A program made the translations under genes and the position numbers. A stretch of DNA of 64,000 nt from Planotetraspora phitsanulokensis (GTDB lineage Bacteria > Actinomycetota > Actinomycetes > Streptosporangiales > Streptosporangiaceae), in contig NZ_BOOP01000037.1 of the NCBI RefSeq assembly GCF_016863295.1, forward strand, positions 62,001-126,000. The letters are read 5' to 3'. Shown one piece after another: positions 10,501 through 17,888 of this stretch. Positions within the stretch are counted from its first letter, which is position 1. The number at the start of each line of letters is the position of its first letter. The notes under the pieces are model-generated. The model was not told the origin of the DNA and searched no databases. It worked only from the letters and a program-made list of their open reading frames with translations.

Positions 10501-11093
10501 TCATCGGCGCCCAGTACCACCATGTGGGTGGGGCCGAACGCAGTCGTCGTGAGGTCTTGGAGCCCAGAAGCCTGGGCCAGTTCGGCCAGTTGGCGCCGCC
10601 AGGTGGCCAGCCACCGAAACAGGGTGCGCGTTTCGAACCCGAGCAGTGCGAGCCCCGCCTCGAGAGCGAGGGTGTCAATGTGGTCCAGGAGGGGACGCTC
10701 AACATGGAGGTCGGCCCGTAGCCGGTTCATGATGGCGGTAGCGTTCGGATCGCGCCCTCCGCGACGATAGCCGATCGCGGCCGCGAATCCGAACGACAGC
10801 CGATCGATTGGGTTGTGTCCGTCCTGGTTGAGCGCGAGGTCGAAGATGTGGGCGCTGACCTGGAATGCCTGCCGCTGCCGGGCCGCGGTGTAACGTTCTC
10901 GAGCCTGGTCCACCGACGCCACGGCGTGTAGATACCAAGCGGCGTCGAGCACGCGTTGCGGGATCTCGGCCCGACGCAGAACCAGTTGGACCTCGATGGC
11001 AGCCATCAGCTCCTGGAGCTCCTGCGCGGTCGGGATCCCGCTACGCCCGCCCAGCGCGGCCGCCAGCAGCTGGAGGTTTAAAGCCCGCTCCAC
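7578..11093 (-). CDS. hamB: Ski2-like superfamily 2 helicase, HamB-type (Hachiman-like)
   Basis: 1171 aa. A helical N-terminal region of about 290 aa precedes two RecA domains carrying SF2 motifs: Walker A VPTSGGKT (about 305), Ia YVAPTRSLCREV, Walker B FDEAQ (about 410), III ISAAMG, V TSTLTDGVNLP and VI NAMGRAGRAG (about 702). The remaining ~450 aa are an unassigned C-terminal region. Order and overlap with an upstream DUF1837-like nuclease match Hachiman (HamAB), where the helicase is thought to sense aberrant DNA and release the nuclease. The GTG start lies inside the end of the upstream gene (16-nt overlap), showing translational coupling. The family call is from architecture; sequence identity to known HamB was not measured. 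Confidence 0.75.
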   Translation of the reverse strand: MERALNLQLLAAALGGRSGIPTAQELQELMAAIEVQLVLRRAEIPQRVLDAAWYLHAVASVDQARERYTAARQRQAFQVSAHIFDLALNQDGHNPIDRLSFGFAAAIGYRRGGRDPNATAIMNRLRADLHVERPLLDHIDTLALEAGLALLGFETRTLFRWLATWRRQLAELAQASGLQDLTTTAFGPTHMVVLGADDLLAYFAHGDRARLDRGRTRLRSAAVGQAGPGDLNARWVAAHLLSLAGEAEAGSLWNPNVLPPSVPDLVRQAFTVGNPPVLTLWEPQRELLTGPRSPFDPQVRRVVLAVPTSGGKTLLAQMLAVEHLARAGTGVCYVAPTRSLCREVRRAMGNRVHILQKETGPDRPDFPAVSELFVGPADPRPADVEVMTPERLANLLRHDAGAVMARFGMFIFDEAQLLKEGGRGFTLESTIALLDYLSRETGHRIVLISAAMGNAGAIAQWLSTNGPALRHESQWRGPRRLHAAFTTTAHFELTRAETVRGAPKWPYRLVTPLSGQIRLRMADGRTTMLSTEGDTGWRLVRKASTSDLVQSNLSIDDGRSTKRYTIASEMIVELGHGGSVLVVAGTRSLAQLLAQALADQLDELPGTAPLVDFVRLQLGDDHPLVAVLRHGVGFHHAGLPIEVLEALEEAVRDDTLPYLTCTSTLTDGVNLPVRTVVIYDQTYAGQAEDAKLRGARLVNAMGRAGRAGKETEGWIVLVRAAPPTERDFEDLNPDAEALAVTSSLTTEEALHAFAELEQAVRLDEDALFRAADSATSDFIGFVWLVLAIEEERGLDPAAVDVASVVDSTLAAQSPQARMACMPVAHATRQAYLRTDGDARRRWPRTGTSLGSARVIDRLAHQLAETILSAERDGTLADIRNPQIAIRMPHEAINELLHLPEAPEWRFSVSPRGAEIELRPADLLADWLAGTSLPSLAATHLADVVRPAQRIEQMVDAVTEHFEHYLAWTVGALVELVNGRLHAADSEQRLCPDLGSYIRYGVDDGRALILMTSGIRSRRLAHAIVADVPDDLEPTRETLRLWLARMGVAEWRLRYGASASEVLDLLDFTRPKGRSLLKTLLETGSVKVDLPAVTSELPAWEGPLTLDFVQGEPRPLPLAVYAGAQRVVTVATQDHTDLSAVLDAGIDIVVEIDRQAYAPSLSIRLPFSDENT

Positions 11094-11959
11094 ACAATCT
11101 CCCTGACGCGTGCGGCGAACATGGGAAACTCCGGCACCGCCACCACGATGCTCTCAATCTGCCCAGGCTCCGTGAAATCCGGGAAGGCCGTCGCGAGGGA
11201 TCGGAAGGCACTCGCTCGAGTCGGCGCGTGCTGCTTGGATGTGCCTATCGACACGCCGGCGCCGGCCCGCTCGCTGCGATCGAGCCACAACTCGACAATG
11301 TCGGCGTACAGGTCGCCAAGCGGGCCCTCCTGCTCGACAGTCTCCGGCCCAGCAAGCTTGGCGAGGTATTCCTGACCTCGGCTGGACAACTGCTTGCTGG
11401 CCCGCCCGATGGTTGCGGACACCTTTTTCGCTTGCGAGTCGTGCTTTTTGATCTCCCATAGCCGAAAGACCAGCGTGCCGGTGTCGTTCGCGTAGACAAG
11501 CAGGCCGTCTCCCCCCGTCTCGAGCGGGTCGGCCTTGACCGGGTGTGCATGGACGAGCCGACGCCCGTCACGACAGACCAGCCTTTCCTGCACGAGCCGG
11601 TTCCACAGAAGCTCGGCCACCAGCCCCTGAAGATGGTCGTCATTCGCCGGTGCGTCAGGCAGCCCAAACCCGAGCTTGACGTACACCTCAACGGCACGCG
11701 AACGTGCGCCGGTCTCCCGCGGGCCGCCGTCACGGCGGGCACGCCACCTGTCCAGAACGGATGCCTTGCCGCAACGGATCTGCATCGCATCCTCGGCAAG
11801 CATCTGCGCCGCGAGTTCCCGCTTCGCGCCGGTCAACTCCTGCCCGCCGATGACATACTCCACCAGGGAGCCTGCAGGGCTCTCCTGCACCGCAAGGAGA
11901 GCAGTCAATGTTGGTGCCGGGGTCGCGGTCGCCGGAGGCTCTGCTTCGACGAACGTCAT
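11078..11959 (-). CDS. hamA: DUF1837/HamA-like PD-(D/E)XK nuclease
   Basis: 293 aa. The HamA-type nuclease core is readable: ETGGDGLLVY with D151, then FRLWEIKKH with E169 and K171, making a D-(x)n-E-x-K site, preceded by VAELLWN (E116). This arrangement is typical of DUF1837 proteins paired with a helicase in Hachiman/AbpAB-type anti-phage systems. ATG at 11959 was chosen because GGAG stands 8 nt upstream; the frame extends 9 codons further to a GTG without a ribosome site. It is the first gene of a two-gene operon and overlaps the helicase start by 16 nt. Upstream lies decayed transposase DNA, which suggests acquisition by transfer. Confidence 0.72.
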   Translation of the reverse strand: MTFVEAEPPATATPAPTLTALLAVQESPAGSLVEYVIGGQELTGAKRELAAQMLAEDAMQIRCGKASVLDRWRARRDGGPRETGARSRAVEVYVKLGFGLPDAPANDDHLQGLVAELLWNRLVQERLVCRDGRRLVHAHPVKADPLETGGDGLLVYANDTGTLVFRLWEIKKHDSQAKKVSATIGRASKQLSSRGQEYLAKLAGPETVEQEGPLGDLYADIVELWLDRSERAGAGVSIGTSKQHAPTRASAFRSLATAFPDFTEPGQIESIVVAVPEFPMFAARVREIVWSGL

Positions 11960-12025
11960 CCCTCGAACTCCAACGCTTTTCGACACAGGCTCGGGTCAGC
12001 GGTCGTGCCGCTGGATGACGCCAGC

Positions 12026-12500
12026 CTAGGGCTCGCCCCGAGCACTGTTGTCGAAATGCCGGACCCGTCCTGCATTTACGCGTTGATCCCCGCGTTCACG
12101 CGCAGAAGCCGTGGCTCGCTTGAGGATGCCGACGTCCTCCAGTAGCTGACGGTTCTGCCTCCGCGACGCGGCCAACTCCACGCGCTCGCTGCTGGTCGGC
12201 ACCTCACGCACTCCGGCGTCGACCTTGGCCTGGTAGACCCCGTCCCGCACCGCGGTCTCGGTCAGATCGAAGTTCCTGGCCGCCCGACCGATCGAACGGG
12301 CACTCCAGCTGACGCAACTCGACGATCTTCGCCTTGAACCGACGGACCGCATCCACATGCCCCGCCCGCTGCCGGTCGGGGAACCGACGGCGGCCGCCGA
12401 GGACTCGTCGGCATCGGCCTGGACCCTTTAACTGGATTGCCTCTGAGTAGCGGGTCAACAGGCCGTAGAACGGTAGGGAGCCGCTCTTGCGCTTCATCAC
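12026..12500 (-). pseudogene. IS3-family OrfA transposase remnant, frameshifted
   Basis: The frame ending at 12026 contains RNFDLTETAVRDGVYQAKVD and GVREVPTSSERVELAASRRQ, then LLEDVGILKRATA, the helix-turn-helix/leucine-zipper part of IS3-type OrfA. The preceding segment (RRFKAKIVELRQLECP) is in another frame, so at least one frameshift separates start and end. OrfB is absent. No terminal inverted repeats were found. It is a dead insertion-sequence fragment. Confidence 0.7.
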
Positions 12501-12551
12501 GGTCGGCTATCGGACTGGTGTACTGACCCCACGCACTGCTTGCGGACCTTT

Positions 12552-13010
12552 CTACTGAAACTGGCGCGTGGCGTTGTATCTCGCCACCCATTTAGCCACC
12601 GCGGCCTGCGCTGCGCTGAGATCAGCGAACGAAACGACGCGGCAATCCAGCTGTCGGAGCAGGTTTCCGCCAAACCGTTCGACCAATGTCTTGGACGACG
12701 GCACCAGCGGGCTGGCAGGCCGGTGAACGCCTCCGTTGTCCCGACAAATCCGGGAGACATGTTCGGTGAACTCCGCACCCCCGTCGGTCAGCACCTCAGC
12801 GGGTACACCAAACTCCCGCAGCGCTTTGGTGAAGGCCTGACATACCGTCGCCCCAGTCGGCCGCGCCACCACCTCAGCCATCACGCAGTAGCCGGTGTCC
12901 TCAGCGATGCCTACCAAGATCTGGAACGCGCGCTGGTCGGCCAGATAGCCTCCAGTGAAGATCTCCACCTGCCAGCGCGTGTACCCCTGATCCACAAGCG
13001 TTCCATGCAT
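12552..13010 (-). pseudogene. IS481-family transposase remnant (rve integrase core fragment)
   Basis: 152 codons match the middle of an IS481-type DDE transposase: GVPAEVLTDGGAEFTEHV (second Asp), RICRDNG, LVERFGGNLLRQL (catalytic Glu) and FADLSAAQAAVAKWVARYN. The N-terminal HTH is missing, the first Asp position reads Glu (VEIFTGG), and the C-terminus stops just before the usual RPHQAL tail. It is therefore truncated at both ends and probably inactive. It abuts the IS3 remnant. Confidence 0.72.
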
Positions 13011-13520
13011 TGCCGCTTACCTCCGCAGGTCTAGCAGGTCGGACTCCCCGGCCTACGTCTGAACAGACGCGTCGATGCCTGCCCCCGTGGGGTCCGAAAC
13101 GCAGGCCGTCTGATCTGGTGGCCATGTAGTCCATCACGATGGCTGCCGTCGCAACGCACCGGTCTTTGAGATTCTGGGATTCCAGAACGTTGGAGTGTCA
13201 GTGAAGCTGATTTCAATGTGTCGACTGACAAGCTCTCGGTGGAACCGCTAGGGATGTCTCATGGGCATCCCACGCTGGGATAAATGGGCAGGTGCGTCAT
13301 TCCAAACCTCGCTCCCACAGTTCGGCCAGACGCCTGGATGCCTATCGCTGGGTTGCGTCCACTGACAAACCCCGGCGTTTCCCCTGCCAGAACGGCCGCG
13401 CTCAACACGAGGATTCCCCCGGATACGACCGAAGCAAAGGCTCGCGCATGGCCTACAGCTGACATCACATGACCAAATTCACTGACCGACCTCGGCGAAT
13501 ACCCAGGTCGCAGCTCAATG

Positions 13521-13548
13521 GTCACGAAACAACACTGGGTTTCGTCAC
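13521..13548. repeat. inverted GTCACGAAAC/GTTTCGTCAC repeat
   Basis: GTCACGAAAC (13521-13530) faces GTTTCGTCAC (13539-13548) across 8 nt, with one mismatch. The same word recurs as direct repeats near 13.7 kb, so it may be a protein-binding site. Confidence 0.5.
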
Positions 13549-13696
13549 CTCGTGACAGCACAGGCACCGAGCCTCGCAGCCCCCTCGTCCCCGACGGTTG
13601 TCCAGGCGCCCGGGCCCTGTCATCACGGAGCCGACTACCAATCGGGGCAAACCATGGCATTAGAGGGCGCTGTCGGTGGCACCCCACTGACACGAC

Positions 13697-13740
13697 GTGA
13701 CGAACCGACTGACAGCAAGTGACGAAACGCCGTGTCAGCG
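13697..13740. repeat. iteron-like direct repeats GTGACGAAMC
   Basis: GTGACGAACC at 13697-13706 and GTGACGAAAC at 13719-13728 have starts 22 bp apart, two helical turns. They are embedded in CTGACA...TGTCAG inverted words. They resemble binding sites for an initiator or partition-type protein, but this is inference. Confidence 0.4.
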
Positions 13741-13855
13741 AAATGACCAATCTCAACAAGTCTCATCCATGAGGAGAAAGGTCTCAGACTGATAACTTGC
13801 GGGAATTGAACATCTCCCAAGTGACGCCCATCCGCATCGCCGCAAGGGATCACTG

Positions 13856-13898
13856 TTTCTGGATTTCTATTTCCAGAAATTCAGAAATTGGCTAGATT
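13856..13898 (+). promoter_or_regulatory. operator palindrome and leaderless promoter of the coiled-coil gene
   Basis: TTTCTGGA (13856-13863) and TCCAGAAA (13872-13879) form a perfect 8-bp-arm inverted repeat. TAGATT (13893-13898) is a -10 box 7 nt before GTG at 13906, so the palindrome covers the expected -35 position, as an autorepressor site would. Confidence 0.5.
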
Positions 13899-13905
13899 TG
13901 ACGCC

Positions 13906-15090
13906 GTGACGACCCCCGCGCCGACTCCCGCCACGACCGCGTGCAAGCACTGCGGCACCGCCATCGAGCAGCGAGCAGGGCGGGGGAGACCCAAGGAGTA
14001 CTGTCCCGACGGCGACTGCCAGGCGGCGGCCAAGCGGCGGCGTGAGGTGCGGCGGTCCACGCCGGGTCTCGACGGCGCTCTCGCCCGCGTCGAGGATCTC
14101 TACGACCGGATGGAGAAGGGCCTCGCGGAGGCCGTCGCGCCGCTCGCGCAGGTTCTGTCCGAGGAGCTGAGCCCGGCCGGGGTGGAGGCGAAGCTCAGCG
14201 CGGTGCAGGCCGAGGCCCACACCCGGGTTGCCGTCGCCCATACCGAGCGTGAGCAGGCGCTGGCCCAGGTGCGCATCGCACGCGAGGCCGCCGAGGAGGC
14301 CAGGCGCGAGGCGGAGGAGGCCCGCATGCGGGCCGAGGAGGCCCACTCCGAGCGTGACGGAGCGTTCGCCGACGCCGAGACCGCACGTGAGCAGGCGCTC
14401 GCGGCACTACGGGAGGCGTCGGCCACCGAACGGCGGGCCAGGCAGGAGGCCGAGGAGGCCCACCGCAGAGCCGAGCTTGCGGAGACCGCCCGCGACCAGG
14501 CCGCACGCGAGCTCGCCGAGCGCGTCGACAAGGCGACCGATGACGTACGGCAGGCCGAGGCGAAAGCCGTACAGGAACTCAAGGAACGGGAGCGGGCGGA
14601 GGCGGAGGCCGCGAGCGCGAGGAAGGAGAGCGAGCTGGCGCGGCGCGCCCGGCGCGAGGCCGAGCAGTCGAGCGCGGCGTCCCTCGCCCGTGCTCAGGCC
14701 GCGGAGGCTGAGCGGGACCGCGCGATCTCTCGTGCCGAAGCCGAGCGCGACCGCGCGGTCGGGGTGGCGGAGGCACAACGCGACCAGGCGCTCGAGCGTG
14801 CGGAGGCGGCCGAGACGGCACGGGCGGTTGCCGTCGCGGACGCCGGCCGGGCCGTCGCCGAGGCCGCGCAGGCCTCCGCACGTGCGAAAGAGGCCGCCGG
14901 TGAGCTGGACCGCCTGGCCGAAGAGATTCGCGCGGCCGGCGCGCAGCGGGAACGGATCGCGACCGAGCTGGAGCTGGAGCGGTCGCGGCTTTCGGACGTG
15001 CGCGCCCAGCTCGAGGCCGCCCGAGCGGAGGCGGCCGAACTGCGCGAGAGGGCGATCATCGCCGAGCTGCGCCTGCGCGACCTCCAGTAG
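13906..15090 (+). CDS. Cys4 zinc-finger-like / long coiled-coil protein
   Basis: 394 aa. The N-terminus holds CKHCG and EYCPDGDC (C13, C16, C33, C38), probably a zinc ribbon, with a basic stretch AAKRRREVRR after it. From about residue 60 to the end the protein is an almost uninterrupted Ala/Glu/Arg heptad coiled coil (EEARREAEEAR, AETARDQAARELAE). The architecture of a small DNA-binding head and long coiled coil recalls KfrA-type plasmid proteins, though the head here is Cys-based and no family was identified. GTG at 13906 is preferred (TAGATT -10 at 7 nt); a TTG at 13888 is in frame. It is convergent with the ECF42 gene, with stops 4 nt apart. Confidence 0.75.
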   Translation: MTTPAPTPATTACKHCGTAIEQRAGRGRPKEYCPDGDCQAAAKRRREVRRSTPGLDGALARVEDLYDRMEKGLAEAVAPLAQVLSEELSPAGVEAKLSAVQAEAHTRVAVAHTEREQALAQVRIAREAAEEARREAEEARMRAEEAHSERDGAFADAETAREQALAALREASATERRARQEAEEAHRRAELAETARDQAARELAERVDKATDDVRQAEAKAVQELKERERAEAEAASARKESELARRARREAEQSSAASLARAQAAEAERDRAISRAEAERDRAVGVAEAQRDQALERAEAAETARAVAVADAGRAVAEAAQASARAKEAAGELDRLAEEIRAAGAQRERIATELELERSRLSDVRAQLEAARAEAAELRERAIIAELRLRDLQ

Positions 15091-15094
15091 GACG

Positions 15095-16240
15095 TCACGG
15101 TCGCAGCAGTTGCCGTACCCGTGCGGCCTCTCGAGTGAGGTGGTCGCGCTCCGGCACGCTGGTGGCGGCGCGCGAGGCCTCGGCATACAGCTCGGCGGCA
15201 TGCTCGAGGCCTCCGGCGCGTTCGTGCAGGTATGCCGTCACCGCGGCGTAACGGGGCAGGTCGGGGTTCACGTCAGCCAGCGCCGCCAGACCGGCCTGCG
15301 GTCCGTCGGCCTCCCCGACCGCCACAGCGCGGTTGAGCCGCACCACCGGGCTGCCGGTGAGGAGCAGCAGTTCGTCGTACCACTCCACGATCTGCACCCA
15401 GTCCGTCTCGCAGGCGCTCCGGGCGTCCGCGTGCAGAGCGGCGATGGCGGCCTGCGCCTGGTATTCGCCCAGCCGGTCGCGGGCCAGCGCGGCCTGCAGA
15501 ATCGTCACCCCTTCGGCGATCAGGCCCGTGTCCCAGCGCGATCGGTCCTGCTCGCCGAGGGGCACCAGACGACCTCCCGGGCCGGTCCGAGACGCGCGGC
15601 GCGCATGGTGCAGCAGCATGAGCGCGAGCAGCCCGGCGACCTCGGGCTCGTCGGTCAAGGCGACGAGCTGGCGGGTGAGGCGGATCGCCTCGGCCGCCAG
15701 GTCGAGGTTTCCGCCGTAGCCCTCGTTGAAGACGAGGTAGAGCACGCGCAGCACCGTCTCGAGATCGCCGGGCTGGTCGAGCGGCAGCCCCGCGATCCGC
15801 CGCTTGGCCCGGCTGATCCGCTGCGCCATGGTCGCCTCCGGGACGAGGTATGCCGTCGCGATCTGCCGCGTGGTCAGCCCACCGACCGCGCGCAGCGTCA
15901 GGGCGACGGCCGAGCTCCGCGGCAGGGTGGGGTGCGCACACTGGAAGAAGAGCCGCAGCGTGTCGTCCGTGGCCGGCGCCGGACCGGCGGGAGGCTCGAC
16001 CTCCACGGCGAGTTCCCGCCCCCGCCGCGACGCCTCGGCACGGGCGGCGTCGAGAAACCTGCGCCACGCGACCGCGACCAGCCATGCCTTCGGATCGCGC
16101 GGTGGATCGTCCGGCCAGGTTTCCAGCGCCCGGATCAGGGCCTCCTGCACGGCGTCCTCGGCTGACGCGAAGTCCGCTCCGCGCCGGACGAGGACACCGA
16201 TCACCGCGGGCACGAGCTCCCGCAGCAGCAACTCGTTCAC
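15095..16240 (-). CDS. ECF42-type RNA polymerase sigma factor (DUF6596 C-terminal)
   Basis: 381 aa. Sigma region 2 ([19 protein letters not shown]) and region 4 (LTTRQIATAYLVPEATMAQR) are followed by the long ECF42 C-terminal domain (LRVLYLVFNEGY, AGLLALMLLHHARR, LNRAVAVGEADGPQAGL, TPR-like end). These sigma factors direct stress-type transcription and are regulated through their C-terminal extension rather than an anti-sigma factor. The GTG start overlaps the stop of the DGPF/YCII gene (GTGA), so the two are co-translated. Confidence 0.9.
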   Translation of the reverse strand: MNELLLRELVPAVIGVLVRRGADFASAEDAVQEALIRALETWPDDPPRDPKAWLVAVAWRRFLDAARAEASRRGRELAVEVEPPAGPAPATDDTLRLFFQCAHPTLPRSSAVALTLRAVGGLTTRQIATAYLVPEATMAQRISRAKRRIAGLPLDQPGDLETVLRVLYLVFNEGYGGNLDLAAEAIRLTRQLVALTDEPEVAGLLALMLLHHARRASRTGPGGRLVPLGEQDRSRWDTGLIAEGVTILQAALARDRLGEYQAQAAIAALHADARSACETDWVQIVEWYDELLLLTGSPVVRLNRAVAVGEADGPQAGLAALADVNPDLPRYAAVTAYLHERAGGLEHAAELYAEASRAATSVPERDHLTREAARVRQLLRP

Positions 16241-16644
16241 TCGGTCACCGTAAGCGACTCTGTGAGCAAGGGCCGAACCTCGAGCCACTCGTGGATCGGC
16301 TCGCCGCCGGGGCCGGGAGCGGCGGACAGCTCCCCGGCCAGCTGGACCGCGCGATCCCAGGACTCCACGTCGATGATCATCCAGCCGGCGATGAGGTCCT
16401 TGGTCTCGGCGAACGGACCATCGGTCACCGGTGGGCGCCCCTCGCCGTCGTACCGCACGAACGCGCCCCCGGGCGCGAGTGCTCGTTCGTCGACGAACTC
16501 GCCCGTCTCTTCCAATCGGGCCGCGAAGTCGCGCATGTACTGGATGTGCGCGTCGACCTCCTCCGGCGTCCACTGCTCCATCGGCGCCCAGTCGACAACG
16601 GGGGCCGGGCCACCTCGGTAGTGCTTCAGAAGCAGGTACTTCAT
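16237..16644 (-). CDS. DGPF/YCII-domain protein, ECF42 partner
   Basis: 135 aa beginning MKYLLLKHYRGG; carries the family motif VTDGPFAETKDLIAGWM. YCII/DGPF proteins are small ferredoxin-like-fold proteins that travel with ECF42 sigma genes and are usually their regulon members; the biochemical role is unknown. The ATG is preceded by GGAGAA and the stop overlaps the sigma start by 4 nt. An ECF42-like promoter lies upstream. Confidence 0.9.
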   Translation of the reverse strand: MKYLLLKHYRGGPAPVVDWAPMEQWTPEEVDAHIQYMRDFAARLEETGEFVDERALAPGGAFVRYDGEGRPPVTDGPFAETKDLIAGWMIIDVESWDRAVQLAGELSAAPGPGGEPIHEWLEVRPLLTESLTVTE

Positions 16645-16696
16645 GGTGGTTCTCCTTCTTCGTCGCGCGGCCCGTCGTGGCCACTCGTGTCCCTGG

Positions 16697-16723
16697 GACG
16701 GAGCCGACCACACATTCTCGACA
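16697..16723 (-). promoter_or_regulatory. ECF42-like promoter of the DGPF-sigma operon
   Basis: On the minus strand, TGTCGA (16723-16718) is followed after 17 nt by CGTC (16700-16697), fitting the known ECF42 pattern of a TGTCGA -35 and CGTC-like -10. It lies about 55 nt upstream of the YCII start, so autoregulation is likely. Confidence 0.55.
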
Positions 16724-16784
16724 CCCGATGCGCAATGAGTTTCGTCGCCGCCGCTGTTTTCCAGCCCCGCCGGTCTCGCAAAGC

Positions 16785-17711
16785 TCAGCGGGTCACAGCG
16801 GTCTCCTGTTCAATACGCGACAACTTCTCGGGATTGCGCACGTGGTAGGCGCCGGTGACGTACCCGTTCTCCATTCGCACGGCCACCACGCCGTCGATCT
16901 CGCCGTCAACTCGGACCAGCAGCCCCGGGCCGCCATTGATCTGCACCAGCTCGACCGATCTTTCTGCGTCGCGCTTCCACCAGCCGAGGGCCAGCAGGCG
17001 AGCAACGTTGTCAGCCCCCACAATGGGCCGCAGCAGGGCATGCTTGACACCGCCGCCGTCGCTCAGGGCGACAACGTCCGGCGCGAGGATGTCGAGCAGA
17101 CTCTGCAGCTCGCCGGTTTCTACCGCCCGTTGGAAAGCCTGGAGCGCGGCCCGGTGCTCGGCCGGGGAGCCGGTGCCGCGTGGCCGGCGCGCGGCGACGT
17201 GCGCCCGTGCCCGGTGGGCGATCTGGCGTACCGCGGCAGGGCTCTTGCCGACGGCTTGGGCGATCTCGTCGTAGTCCAGATCGAACACCTCGCGCAGCAC
17301 GAACACCGCCCGCTCGGTCGGCCCGAGCGTCTCCAGCACCAGCAGCATCGCCATCGAGACGCTGTCGGCCAGTTCGACGTCCTCGGCCACATCCGGCGTG
17401 GTCAGCAGCGGCTCGGGTAGCCACGGCCCGACGTAGGTCTCTTTTCGCCGGCCCAGTGTGCGCAGTCGTTTCAGCGCCTGCCTGGTGGCGATCCTGATCA
17501 GGTATGCGCGCTGGTCCAGCACCGTGCCGAGGTCGACGCCCGCCCACAGCAGCCAGGTCTCCTGCAGGACGTCCTCGGCGTCGGTGGCGGAGCCGAGGAT
17601 CTCGTAGGAGAGGGTGAACAGCAGGTTGCGGTGGGCGACGAACGCCTCGGTGGCCGCGTCCATGCGACTGCCACGAGCTGTGGCCGTCGGTTGCCCAGTT
17701 CGTTCGCTCAT
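16785..17711 (-). CDS. ECF41-type sigma factor (SigJ-like, SnoaL C-terminal domain)
   Basis: 308 aa. Sigma2 (LLFTLSYEILGSATDAEDVL) and sigma4 (LDYDEIAQAVGKSPAAVRQI) flank the ECF41 linker YVGPWLPEPLLT. The C-terminal SnoaL-like domain contains the characteristic acidic/Gly motif SDGGG. In ECF41 proteins this domain modulates activity in place of an anti-sigma factor. It is divergent from a carboxymuconolactone decarboxylase-like gene and an NmrA-type gene, the standard ECF41 'COE' neighbourhood. ATG at 17711 has AGGA upstream; ATG at 17663 is an alternative. Confidence 0.9.
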   Translation of the reverse strand: MSERTGQPTATARGSRMDAATEAFVAHRNLLFTLSYEILGSATDAEDVLQETWLLWAGVDLGTVLDQRAYLIRIATRQALKRLRTLGRRKETYVGPWLPEPLLTTPDVAEDVELADSVSMAMLLVLETLGPTERAVFVLREVFDLDYDEIAQAVGKSPAAVRQIAHRARAHVAARRPRGTGSPAEHRAALQAFQRAVETGELQSLLDILAPDVVALSDGGGVKHALLRPIVGADNVARLLALGWWKRDAERSVELVQINGGPGLLVRVDGEIDGVVAVRMENGYVTGAYHVRNPEKLSRIEQETAVTR

Positions 17712-17755
17712 CGCTGGTTCCTGCCTGTTCGGTCGCGACCGTGCCATATCCATAC

Positions 17756-17782
17756 GATCCCGGTCCCCGCCGCTCTGTGACA
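17756..17782 (-). promoter_or_regulatory. ECF41-like promoter of the sigma gene
   Basis: On the minus strand TGTCACA (17782-17776), a 16-nt spacer, then GATC (17759-17756). The -35 is the ECF41 consensus; the -10 differs from the usual CGTC. It lies 44 nt before the sigma start, indicating autoregulation. Confidence 0.5.
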
Positions 17783-17817
17783 CCGACGATCGGTGGTTCA
17801 TGTCACATGGATCCCGC

Positions 17818-17844
17818 TGTCACAAGGAGCGGGACGCCGGGATC
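17818..17844 (+). promoter_or_regulatory. ECF41-like promoter of the CMD-like operon
   Basis: TGTCACA (17818-17824), a 16-nt spacer and GATC (17841-17844), the same variant as on the opposite strand, 44 nt before ATG 17889. A second TGTCACA at 17801 has no fitting -10. Confidence 0.55.
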
Positions 17845-17888
17845 TCTTGCTCGTTACGACGCACCACCACGAGTAAGGAAGTCGCAGC

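Larger units (their letters stand above)
13021..13905. other. long gene-poor region with repeated and palindromic motifs
   Basis: About 880 bp without a convincing gene; the open frames here lack ribosome sites and family motifs. It contains GTGACGAAAC-type repeats, CTGACA/TGTCAG words, and a palindrome immediately before the coiled-coil gene. It may be an integrated-plasmid control region or a decayed insertion junction. Confidence 0.45.

Noticed and set aside
13259-13759. 166-codon minus-strand frame in the gene-poor region
   Set aside because: No ribosome site, no domain, and it covers the repeat elements.
14228-16165. 645-codon open frame on the plus strand
   Set aside because: It overlaps the coiled-coil and ECF42 genes out of frame, is Arg/Pro-rich and has no domain; typical of GC-rich shadow frames.
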